64,000 nucleotides of DNA from UBA6109 sp964506465 (GTDB lineage Bacteria > Desulfobacterota > Syntrophia > Syntrophales > UBA6109). Under the pieces are notes generated by a model that was not told the origin of the DNA, did not search any database, and saw only the letters and a program-made list of their open reading frames with translations. The stretch is from contig CAZDLM010000001.1 in the NCBI GenBank assembly GCA_964506465.1, forward strand, positions 1-64,000. Reading direction: 5' to 3'. Below are positions 34,934 through 42,712 of the stretch, in pieces (the first letter of the stretch is position 1; each line of letters begins with the position of its first letter). A program made the position numbers and the translations under genes.

Positions 34934-35393
34934 GACAATCAATCCATTTGCCGTCCTGGCAGTGGCCGGCGTTTTTGTCGTTTCGTCGCTAGGCCCTTGT
35001 TTGGCCGCGACGAAGGCGCCCGCCGTTCCCGCGGCGAAGCCCGACCCGTTCCGGCCGTTCATTGAGCTCGATCAGGAAAAGGCCCTGGCCTTCAAGAAGA
35101 AGGCGGAAAGCAAGGTGCTGCCCGTCTCGCCGCTTCAACGAGCGGAAATCGATCAATTCCGGCTCCTCGGCATCGCCGGCGACGAACGGAGCCGCACGGC
35201 CATGGTCGATGACGGCAAAGGGAAATTCTATCCCCTGATCGTGGGAACCGCCATCGGCATGAACCAGGGCAGGGTGGCGCAGATCCTCGCCGACCGCGTG
35301 ATCGTGGAGGAAGTGACCAAGGAACGCGGAAAGAAGAAGGTGAAGCGGATCATCATGAAGCTTCGTCGAGACGAAGAAGAGAGGAAGCCATGA
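34917..35393 (+). CDS. pilP: Type IV pilus assembly protein PilP
   Basis: PilP joins PilNO to the secretin PilQ. The 158-residue product has an N-terminal hydrophobic export segment, a flexible Pro/Ala-rich linker (KAPAVPAAKPDPF) and the C-terminal beta domain (QFRLLGIAGDERSRTAMVDDGKGKFY...). Classical PilP is a lipoprotein; the cysteine here is in SLGPCLA, a poor lipobox because of the proline before Cys, so lipidation is doubtful. Overlaps pilO and pilQ. Confidence 0.9.
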   Translation: MPKRNRTINPFAVLAVAGVFVVSSLGPCLAATKAPAVPAAKPDPFRPFIELDQEKALAFKKKAESKVLPVSPLQRAEIDQFRLLGIAGDERSRTAMVDDGKGKFYPLIVGTAIGMNQGRVAQILADRVIVEEVTKERGKKKVKRIIMKLRRDEEERKP

Positions 35394-37084
35394 ACAGCGA
35401 GAGAAAATGGTCATGGATCGTGTTGGCGGGGGCTCTTGCGGTTGCCGGATTTTACGGATCCGGAGCCGCCGCCGGGAACGGACGCGTTCTTGCGGCAGAC
35501 AGGATTCTCCTGGCGCAGGCGGATACGGGCTATTTGGAAAACGTCACGTTCGAAAAGATGAAAGGGAAGGAGAGAATCGTCCTCGCCGTCTCCCGACAGC
35601 CGATGCTTGTCGTGGAAAATCAAGGTGCGACCGATGTCCTCGTCAAACTTGAAAATACCTTTGTTCCGGAATCTCTTCGCAAGGCCGTCGTTACGGGGGA
35701 TTTGTCCGCGAATCTTCTGCGTGTAGAACCCGCTGCCCAGCAGAGCGGCGGCAAACAGTGGACTTACGTAACGATCGCCCTAAAAGAACGCGTTCCCTAC
35801 AGCATCCGGCAGGAGGGCGGCAACATCGTCGTAGACTTCAACGTTCTGTCTCTAGCCGGAACCGGGCAAGATGCGGTCAGACCGAAAGGAGAAGCCATCG
35901 CCGCACCATCGGCAGGACCCGCGGTGCAGAAGCGCAGCATCAACGGCGCCCGACAGATGACGATTGATGTTCAGGACGCAGACATCAAGGCCGTGTTGCG
36001 TCTGCTGGCGGAGGAAGGGAAGGTCAGTATTGTTTCCGGTGACGACGTGAAGGGGCCAGTGACGCTTCAGATGAAGAAGGTCAGTTGGGAACAGGCGCTG
36101 GACACGATTCTGGAGATCAAGGGGCTCGGCAGAAGGCAGGTCGGGAACGTCATCACCGTCATGACCCTGGACAAGATCAAGAAAGATGAGGCTGATACGC
36201 AGGCGCGCGAAACCATGAGGCGCAAGGCGGAAGATGAGAAGAAGAAGATCGAGCAGGCGATGCGCGCCGAACAGGGAGGCCTTCGCCAGGTGTCGATCGA
36301 AGCAAGGATCGTCGAGGCTACCGACAACTTTACCCGCAAACTCGGCGTCCAGTGGGGCGCCGGAGTCAGCGGCCATGTCGGTGCCTATCCATTTGGAGCG
36401 ATGATCGGCACGAACTCCAGCACTACGGGCGTCACCAGCCTGCCCGGCGGCATCGGACTTACGAACAGCAATCTTGCCGTCAACTTCCCGATGGCGATCG
36501 CCGCGCCTTCCATTGGCCTGATCATCGGGGGTTCCCAGGCCGTTCTTGACGCCCAGCTTGCCGCGTTGGAATCCACGACCAACGGGAAGCTCCTTTCGGC
36601 GCCCAAGGTCACGACGATGGAAAATATCAAGGCATCGATCAAGCAGGGCGAGGAGATTCCTTACGTCACACGCGACTCCCAGGGCAATCCCAGCGTCAAC
36701 TTCAAAGAAGCGGTCCTGAAGCTTGAAGTGACGCCCAAGATCACACCCGAGGGAAAAATCTCCATGATCATTAAGGCCTCAAACGACCGGCCGAATTACG
36801 CCCAGGCTACGCTCCTCCAGGGGAATGTCCCCATCTTCAAGAGTGAAATCGACTCCCAGGTGGTTGTCACCGACGGCGGCACGATCGTGATCGGCGGCAT
36901 CCAGAAGAGCGAGGATTCAACCGGCGTCAGCGGCGTACCCTGGTTGTCCAAGATTCCGATTCTCGGCTGGCTGTTCAAGACGGAGGACATCACGAAGACG
37001 CGCACGCAACTGCTGATCTTCGTGACGCCTTCGGTCATCAAGGGTGAACCGCCCGTCGAGAAACCGGACCTCCTGAAGGGATAA
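35390..37084 (+). CDS. pilQ: Type IV pilus secretin PilQ
   Basis: Outer-membrane secretin through which the pilus exits. The 564-residue precursor has a signal segment, a single AMIN peptidoglycan-binding domain (about 45-155), an STN/N0 domain (MTIDVQDADIKAVLRLLAEEGKVSIV), and the secretin core ending in VPWLSKIPILGWLFKTEDITKTRTQLLIFVTP. It is shorter than pseudomonad PilQ, apparently with fewer AMIN/N1 modules. It overlaps pilP by four bases and is followed by a terminator. Confidence 0.95.
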   Translation: MNSERKWSWIVLAGALAVAGFYGSGAAAGNGRVLAADRILLAQADTGYLENVTFEKMKGKERIVLAVSRQPMLVVENQGATDVLVKLENTFVPESLRKAVVTGDLSANLLRVEPAAQQSGGKQWTYVTIALKERVPYSIRQEGGNIVVDFNVLSLAGTGQDAVRPKGEAIAAPSAGPAVQKRSINGARQMTIDVQDADIKAVLRLLAEEGKVSIVSGDDVKGPVTLQMKKVSWEQALDTILEIKGLGRRQVGNVITVMTLDKIKKDEADTQARETMRRKAEDEKKKIEQAMRAEQGGLRQVSIEARIVEATDNFTRKLGVQWGAGVSGHVGAYPFGAMIGTNSSTTGVTSLPGGIGLTNSNLAVNFPMAIAAPSIGLIIGGSQAVLDAQLAALESTTNGKLLSAPKVTTMENIKASIKQGEEIPYVTRDSQGNPSVNFKEAVLKLEVTPKITPEGKISMIIKASNDRPNYAQATLLQGNVPIFKSEIDSQVVVTDGGTIVIGGIQKSEDSTGVSGVPWLSKIPILGWLFKTEDITKTRTQLLIFVTPSVIKGEPPVEKPDLLKG

Positions 37085-37109
37085 CGCACCGTTTCAGAAC
37101 GATTTGCGA

Positions 37110-37141
37110 CCCGCCACAGGCCCCCTGCGGCGGGTTTTTTT
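37110..37141 (+). terminator. Rho-independent terminator of the pil operon
   Basis: CCCGCC (37110-37115) pairs with GGCGGG (37129-37134), with an inner CAG/CTG extension, followed by seven T (37135-37141). Confidence 0.9.
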
Positions 37142-37177
37142 CGCCGGCGCGGGGACAAATCGGATCCAAAGTCTTTC

Positions 37178-37206
37178 TTGACAGGGTTGGGGGGCTGTGT
37201 TAGCGT
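37178..37206 (+). promoter_or_regulatory. Possible sigma70 promoter for the TPR-M24 genes
   Basis: A perfect TTGACA (37178-37183) follows the pilQ terminator; 17 bp later lies TAGCGT, a weak -10 (three of six). Position just after a terminator and 58 bp before the next ATG supports it. Confidence 0.45.
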
Positions 37207-37264
37207 TCGACCGCTTGTGCGATTCGTGAAAAACGCTGCAAAATCAGAATCCTGCAAGGTTATT

Positions 37265-37948
37265 ATGTTGAATGAAAATCTCCAGGAGAGGAGGGCCTTC
37301 CTGGCCCAGGTTGAGATCCTCTTCGCAAACCGCCTCTACACGGAGGCTGCGGCAGCGGCGGAATCCCGGCTTCGGGACCATCCTGCGGACATGGATGCCA
37401 GCGTGATCCTTTGCCGCGCCTTGATCGGCATGGAACGCATGCAGGATGCGATGCGATGCCTGCAAGAGATTGAGGACGCCGTCCTCGGTTTTTCGCAACT
37501 CTATGCCTCGCTCGGAGACCTGTGCCGTAGGAAGGGGTTGCGGGACGAGGCCGTCTCCTACTACCGGAAATTCGTCGCCATCCATCCTCATTCCTCGGTT
37601 GCCGAAGACGTGAGCGGTCACCTGGACGAACTCCTCAAAGAAACATCTCCAGCCAAAACGGTCGGCGGTGAGGATGCAGAAGCGCCGCTTGCCACCGATT
37701 TTCAGACCGTGACTATGGCGGATCTGTATGTCCGGCAGGGGCATCTGGACGAAGCGCTTGATCTGCTCGAGAAGATCCTCCAGAAAGATCCGGAGGACCC
37801 GCAGGCCGCAAGGCTGATCGCCAAGGTTCGGGAGAAGATGGCGACATCCCGGATGGAGGCGACCGGAAAAGAAAAGGATTCTCGACTTATTGACGAATTG
37901 CAGCGGTGGCTCAACAACATCGAACGGATGCGCTCACATGGAAGCTGA
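37265..37948 (+). CDS. Tetratricopeptide-repeat protein
   Basis: A 227-residue cytoplasmic protein (no signal peptide or membrane segment) made of tetratricopeptide-like helix pairs: clear units around FANRLYTEAAAAAESRL, YASLGDLCRRKGLRDEAV and LYVRQGHLDEALDLLEKIL. TPRs bind protein partners; the partner is unknown. Start chosen at ATG 37265, which follows AAGG and matches the onset of regular helices; the upstream in-frame extension overlaps the promoter. It overlaps the M24 peptidase gene by 11 bp. Confidence 0.85.
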   Translation: MLNENLQERRAFLAQVEILFANRLYTEAAAAAESRLRDHPADMDASVILCRALIGMERMQDAMRCLQEIEDAVLGFSQLYASLGDLCRRKGLRDEAVSYYRKFVAIHPHSSVAEDVSGHLDELLKETSPAKTVGGEDAEAPLATDFQTVTMADLYVRQGHLDEALDLLEKILQKDPEDPQAARLIAKVREKMATSRMEATGKEKDSRLIDELQRWLNNIERMRSHGS

Positions 37949-39023
37949 TCTTGCCTTGACGAATCGGCGGCTGGACCGTCTGCGAAGCCTCCTCGGCGCC
38001 GGCGGCGGGGAAGCGGTTCTGATCTTGGACCTCAAGAACATACGGTATCTTGTTGGCTTCACCGGCAGCGACGGCGCCCTCCTGGTCGCACCGGATTCCG
38101 CCATACTTCTGGTTGACGGCCGATACGAAAATCAGGCGAAGAGGGAAACGGCGATTGTGGAGGTCTGCCGATACGGCGATAAGATCACCGGGATGGCGGC
38201 GGCAATTTCCGGATGCGCGCGGGGGCGTATTCTTTTCGAAGCGGCGGCGATGACGGTGGAAAGCTACGCGAAGCTGGCCGCAAGGCTCCCCGGCGTTCAT
38301 CTAATTCAGGCGCCGACCGACCTGGGCCGGCTCCGCACGGTCAAGGAAAAATGGGAAATCGACCGGATGCGGAAGGCAGCGCGCATTGCCGGCGATGCGG
38401 CGCTGGCCGTACTGAATTGCATTCGGCCTGGCGTGCAGGAGCGGGACATCGCGATCGAGTTGGAATACAAGATGCGGCGTCTCGGAGCAGACGGTATCGC
38501 GTTCCCCCCCATCATCGCTTCCGGACAGAATTCCGCCCTGCCGCATGCCGCGCCCGGCAATCGTCGCATCCAGGAGCACGACGTCATCGTCATGGATTAC
38601 GGGGCGGTTGTCGGCGGATACCGGTCGGATGAAACGGTCACGGTATCCGTGGGAAATCCGCCCGACGGATTCCAGGAAGGGTACGCAGCGGTCCGAGAGG
38701 CCCATGACATCGCAATTCGAGCCGTACGGCGCGGTGTCGCCTGCAATTCGGTCGATGCCGCCGCGCGCGGTTTTCTTTCCGAAAAGGGCAGGGGGCATTT
38801 TTTCACGCACGGAACGGGCCATGGTGTGGGATTGGATGTGCACGAACACCCGCGGCTGGCTGCCGCATCGGAAGACCTCCTAGAGGCCGAGATGGTCGTC
38901 ACGGTTGAACCGGGAATCTACCTGGAGGACCGCTGGGGCATCCGGATCGAGGACATGGTCCATGTTCGGAACGACGACTGCGAGATCTTGACGGTCTTGG
39001 CAAAAGACCCTATGGTACTGTAA
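37938..39023 (+). CDS. M24-family Xaa-Pro aminopeptidase
   Basis: Predicted dinuclear-metal aminopeptidase that removes residues preceding proline. The creatinase-like N-terminal domain (1-130) is followed by the pita-bread domain with all five metal ligands: Asp in IVMDYGA, Asp in RSDETVTV, His in GTGHGVGLDVHE, Glu in VEPGIY and Glu in IRIEDM. 361 residues. Start ATG 37938 overlaps the TPR gene; the longer upstream reading is unlikely. Confidence 0.93.
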   Translation: MEADLALTNRRLDRLRSLLGAGGGEAVLILDLKNIRYLVGFTGSDGALLVAPDSAILLVDGRYENQAKRETAIVEVCRYGDKITGMAAAISGCARGRILFEAAAMTVESYAKLAARLPGVHLIQAPTDLGRLRTVKEKWEIDRMRKAARIAGDAALAVLNCIRPGVQERDIAIELEYKMRRLGADGIAFPPIIASGQNSALPHAAPGNRRIQEHDVIVMDYGAVVGGYRSDETVTVSVGNPPDGFQEGYAAVREAHDIAIRAVRRGVACNSVDAAARGFLSEKGRGHFFTHGTGHGVGLDVHEHPRLAAASEDLLEAEMVVTVEPGIYLEDRWGIRIEDMVHVRNDDCEILTVLAKDPMVL

Positions 39024-39106
39024 AAGTCGTTGCAGGTGCAGCGGTGATGGGGCGGGCGATCAACTCCGGTAGCCGTGGCGAAAAAACTACGATGGGATGA
39101 GGACGT

Positions 39107-39505
39107 ATGAAGGTCTTTCCGGATGATCTGCTGTACAGTTCAGAACACCTCTGGGTCAGAGTCGACGGGGATGTTGCGACCATTGGTATTACGGACTACG
39201 CGCAGGAAAAATTGGGAGAAGTGCTCTCCGTCGAGCTGCCGGAAGCGGATACGGAACTCGAAAGGGATGAGCCTTTCGGGTCGGTTGAATCAGCCAAGTC
39301 GGTCGTTGAATTGATTGCGCCTGTCAGCGGCGTTGTGGTCAGCGTCAACGAGGATATTTCCGACGATGTGGGAATCATCAACAGCGACCCCCACGATACG
39401 GGATGGCTGATCATCGTCGAGATGAAAGACGTCGAGGAACTGGACGACTTGATGGAATCCCGGACCTATCACGATTTCATCGCACAGGAAACGGAAGTCG
39501 ACTGA
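39107..39505 (+). CDS. gcvH: Glycine cleavage system H protein (or H-like lipoyl carrier)
   Basis: Small lipoyl carrier protein of 132 residues. The lipoylated lysine is Lys64 in SVESAKSVVEL, and the DGDVATIGITDYAQEKLGEVLSVELPE stretch is classic GcvH. The other glycine cleavage genes (gcvT, gcvP, lpd) are not adjacent. Its stop overlaps the start of a lipoate/octanoate transferase, so this H protein may chiefly serve as the acceptor in lipoyl assembly; that is inference from context. Confidence 0.94.
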   Translation: MKVFPDDLLYSSEHLWVRVDGDVATIGITDYAQEKLGEVLSVELPEADTELERDEPFGSVESAKSVVELIAPVSGVVVSVNEDISDDVGIINSDPHDTGWLIIVEMKDVEELDDLMESRTYHDFIAQETEVD

Positions 39506-40341
39506 TGTTGGCCTTTCCCTGGCGAGTCCTTCCGTACGCCTTGCGTACGGCCCGGGAAAATATGGCCTTGGACGAGGCCGTCTTCCGGGCGCGCCAGCGG
39601 TTCCAATCGCCGCCGACCCTTCGATTCTATTCGTGGCGCTCGCCCGCGGTATCCGTCGGCTATTTCCAGAATGTCGACCAGGAAATCGATGTAGCGTACT
39701 GTTCCCGGGCGAAATTGGATATCGTCCGGCGTCCAACCGGCGGGAAGGCGGTCTTGCACGAAGACGACCTCACCTATTCCTTGATTTCCGGTGAGGGAGA
39801 TCCTCTGTTCCCCTCCGATATTCTCGGTACATACCGCGTTGTCAGCCGCTGCCTGTCCCGTGGATTTGAGGAAATCGGCGTCAGCGTGCGGATGGCGATA
39901 GAGGGAAGGAGCACTCGGGGCGAAGCCTCCTGTTTTGCCAGCCCCTCCCGGTATGAGCTTCTGGCGGCGGGTCGGAAGATCTGCGGTTCGGCTCAGGTTC
40001 GGTCTCACGGATGCTTCCTGCAGCACGGGTCCATCCTGCTCGACTTCGCACCGGAGAAGAACGCCGCTCTTCTGAAGACGCCCGACGGTGGTCGGGAGGG
40101 ACTGGTGCAATCGCTTCGGGCCTCCGTGACGTCACTGCATGAAGAAATGGGGAGAGTCCCAGATCCGGCGGAGTTGTGTGCCGCGTTTCAGAGGGCCTTT
40201 TCCGTCACCCTCGGCGTGGATCTGGAAGCCGGCGCGCTGACTTCGGAAGAGGAACGGTGGATGGACAAGCTCTTCGCAACAAAGTATTCCGATCCCATGT
40301 GGAATCTGAAAGGCAAGGCATGTGAAGATGGACGTGAATAG
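39505..40341 (+). CDS. Lipoate/octanoate protein transferase (LplA/LipM family)
   Basis: BPL_LplA_LipB-family acyltransferase of 278 residues, with RRPTGGKAVLHEDDLTYSL, GRKICGSAQVR and a conserved Cys in the ASCFASPSRYE stretch that resembles the acyl-accepting cysteine of LipM octanoyltransferases. It therefore transfers octanoate or lipoate to a lysine of an H protein or E2 domain. ATG 39505 overlaps the gcvH stop (TGATG), making GcvH the likely acceptor. Distinguishing LipM from LplA needs structural alignment. Confidence 0.87.
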   Translation: MLAFPWRVLPYALRTARENMALDEAVFRARQRFQSPPTLRFYSWRSPAVSVGYFQNVDQEIDVAYCSRAKLDIVRRPTGGKAVLHEDDLTYSLISGEGDPLFPSDILGTYRVVSRCLSRGFEEIGVSVRMAIEGRSTRGEASCFASPSRYELLAAGRKICGSAQVRSHGCFLQHGSILLDFAPEKNAALLKTPDGGREGLVQSLRASVTSLHEEMGRVPDPAELCAAFQRAFSVTLGVDLEAGALTSEEERWMDKLFATKYSDPMWNLKGKACEDGRE

Positions 40342-41407
40342 ATGGATCCGACAGGAAATTCTGGCACAGAAAGCCTATGCGGTGGAAGACACGCCCTGCC
40401 GGATCAAGCTCGATGCCAATGAGAATCCTTTTTCCCTTCCCGAAAAACTCCACGAGGAGTTTCTGCAGCGGGTCAAGGAAATCCTGCTGAACCGCTATCC
40501 CGAAGCCGGCTCAGTGGAAGTCTGCCGGCGCTATGCCGACTTCTTCGGGGTGGGGACGGACATGGTCATGATCGGAAACGGTTCCGACGAACTGATCTCG
40601 ATCCTCTGCACGGCGACGGGCGGTGCGGGTACGCAGGTTCTGCTTCCCGTTCCCACCTTTGCGATGTACCGGATTGCGGCGCAGAATCTTGGGCACGGTC
40701 TTCTAGAGATCCCTCTCGATGACCAGTTCGACCTGGATCTGTCTCCCACGCTGGAGGCCATCGCACAGAGGCAGCCGTCCCTGGTATTTCTCAGCTATCC
40801 GAACAACCCGACCGGGCGCTGCTTCCGGTCAGACCGGATCGAGGCAGTTCTTGACGCTTCTCCGGGAATCGTGGTTGTGGATGAGGCCTATTTCCATTTC
40901 TCAGGCAAGACCTTTCTTCCGCTGCTTTCTCGTTATGCCAATCTTGTCATCCTGCGGACGCTTTCCAAGGCCGGTTTTGCCGCGATGCGGATCGGGTTTC
41001 TGATTGCCTCGCCGTCCCTCGTGCATGAGCTCAACAAGGTGAGGTCTCCCTATAACCTGAACGCTTTTTCACAGGCGGCGGCGTGTTTCTGTCTCGATCA
41101 CGATAACGAACTCCAATCGCAGGTGAGGGAGATCCTCCGCCTCCGGGCGGCCCTGGAGCAGGGATTGGGGCATTTGGAGGGAGTCCGGGTCTATCCAACC
41201 GACGCGAATTTCATATTTTTTCGTTGCGTTTTCGGCGCAGATCGAATATACCGGGAACTCCTCGGCAGGGGGGTGCTGGTCAAGGCGTTCGGCGGCCCCG
41301 AGAGTATCCGGGACTGCATGCGCGTGACGGTCGGAACTGCCCAGGAAAACAAGGAATTTATCGAGGCGATCAAAGGAGCACTTGCTGAAGTAAGGAGCGT
41401 GATCTAA
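40322..41407 (+). CDS. hisC: Histidinol-phosphate aminotransferase
   Basis: PLP-dependent class I/II aminotransferase making histidinol phosphate, with possible overlap to aromatic amino acids. 361 residues; family features are KLDANENPF near the N-terminus, SYPNNPTGR, VVDEAYFHF and the PLP lysine Lys216 in RTLSKAGFAAMRIG. GTG 40322 or ATG 40328 could be the start, both overlapping the upstream gene. It is the only his gene close by besides hisD, so the pathway is scattered. Confidence 0.9.
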   Translation: MKMDVNRWIRQEILAQKAYAVEDTPCRIKLDANENPFSLPEKLHEEFLQRVKEILLNRYPEAGSVEVCRRYADFFGVGTDMVMIGNGSDELISILCTATGGAGTQVLLPVPTFAMYRIAAQNLGHGLLEIPLDDQFDLDLSPTLEAIAQRQPSLVFLSYPNNPTGRCFRSDRIEAVLDASPGIVVVDEAYFHFSGKTFLPLLSRYANLVILRTLSKAGFAAMRIGFLIASPSLVHELNKVRSPYNLNAFSQAAACFCLDHDNELQSQVREILRLRAALEQGLGHLEGVRVYPTDANFIFFRCVFGADRIYRELLGRGVLVKAFGGPESIRDCMRVTVGTAQENKEFIEAIKGALAEVRSVI

Positions 41408-41423
41408 AAACCTCGTCATGCAA

Positions 41424-41479
41424 AGGGTGGTCTACGGCGCGTGCCTCACGCGAGGCATGTGTCGTGCTGCCCTTTTTTT
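41424..41479 (+). terminator. Terminator after hisC
   Basis: CGTGCCTC-ACGC-GAGGCATG (41440-41459) forms an eight-pair hairpin with one G-U, nested in a weaker outer GGGTGG...CTGCCC pairing, and is followed by seven T (41473-41479). Confidence 0.65.
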
Positions 41480-41518
41480 ATGCCGCGGGCGCGGCGCTGT
41501 CTGCGGGTGGAGACGATC

Positions 41519-42616
41519 ATGAGGATGCTGCTGGTACTGGAAGACGGGAAAGCCTTTACGGGCGATTCGTTCGGTTTCGACACGGAGATCTGCGGATGGG
41601 TCCGCAGCGAATACAGCATTGTCGGATATCAGGAAATTCTGACGGATCCTGACAACCGGGGCTGCATCCTCAACATGACGTATCCGCACATCGGCAACTA
41701 CGGCGTGAACCCGGAGGACCAGGAATCAGCAGATATACACGCCGCGGCGCTGGTCGTCAGGGAGAAAAGCCGGATGTTCAGCAACTGGAGGGCCAAGGGC
41801 TCTCTGGAAGATTTCATGACGGAACGGAAGATCGTCGGCATGGAGGGCGTCGACACGCGGACCCTGGCTTTGCACCTCCGGGATTTTGGCGAAATGAGGG
41901 GCATCGTCGGGCCGGAAAGCGCCTCTGCGGGAAAGTTGCTGAAGAAACTGAAACAGTTCAGATCCCCCCGGGCGGCGGACCTGATCCGGGAGACGGCGGA
42001 GCAGGGCCGGCTCGCCGCCACTTTCAGCGGAAACGGCGGCGTTCGCATCGCGGTTCTCGATCTGGGGATCCGCAGGAGCCTGGTCGAACAACTGCGGCAA
42101 TGCGGTTGCGACCTCGCGGGCGTCGGGACGGATACTTCCTGGGCAGACATCGAAGCCATGAAGCCCGAAGGATTGTTCGTGTCCAACGGTCCGGGAGACC
42201 CGCGGGAACTGGCCGCGCTGACTGCCGAACTCCGGAAGGCGTTGGGGAAACTCCCGGTCTTTGGCGTATCACTCGGATGCCAGCTTCTGGCACTGGCGGC
42301 GGGTGCCGCCGTCGTGCCCATGAAGGCCGGACATCACGGCGCGAATTATCCCGTCCGGGATGAACAATCCGGCCGCACGCTCATCACCTGTCAGAATCAC
42401 CGTTTCGTCGTCGAGGCGGAATCGCTGAAAGGTCATGGACTTCGGCCCTGGTACGTAAATCTGACGGATCGCTCGGTCGAGGGCATCGTCTCCGAAGACG
42501 AGGCGGTCTGCGGCGTGCAGTTTTCGCCGACGCCGGACGACGAGGGCAGACCGAACGATCATCTTCGCCGGTTCGCGGAATCTGCGAAGAACCGGGGCGC
42601 ACGCCCGCGGCGATGA
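41519..42616 (+). CDS. carA: Carbamoyl-phosphate synthase small subunit with degenerate glutaminase triad
   Basis: CarA normally hydrolyses glutamine and channels ammonia to CarB. The 365-residue protein keeps the N-terminal CarA domain (GNYGVNPEDQESADIHAAALVVRE, GVDTRTLALHLRDFGEMRGIV) and the class-I amidotransferase fold, but all three catalytic residues are replaced: the nucleophile Cys of GxCLGHQ is Ser251 in GVSLGCQ, the His of FxxHPE is Ser336 and the Glu is Thr338 in VQFSPTP. The enzyme should be glutaminase-dead and use free ammonia with CarB. Start ATG 41519, GGAG upstream. Confidence 0.92.
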   Translation: MRMLLVLEDGKAFTGDSFGFDTEICGWVRSEYSIVGYQEILTDPDNRGCILNMTYPHIGNYGVNPEDQESADIHAAALVVREKSRMFSNWRAKGSLEDFMTERKIVGMEGVDTRTLALHLRDFGEMRGIVGPESASAGKLLKKLKQFRSPRAADLIRETAEQGRLAATFSGNGGVRIAVLDLGIRRSLVEQLRQCGCDLAGVGTDTSWADIEAMKPEGLFVSNGPGDPRELAALTAELRKALGKLPVFGVSLGCQLLALAAGAAVVPMKAGHHGANYPVRDEQSGRTLITCQNHRFVVEAESLKGHGLRPWYVNLTDRSVEGIVSEDEAVCGVQFSPTPDDEGRPNDHLRRFAESAKNRGARPRR

Positions 42617-42712
42617 CGATGAGATTCTGCAGTTTCGGCGGATGCTCGGTGGAACGGTTTTGAAAGAGGCAGGGTGAGGCTGCAACGGGTAGAGAGGGGA
42701 TTGTAGGGAAAT

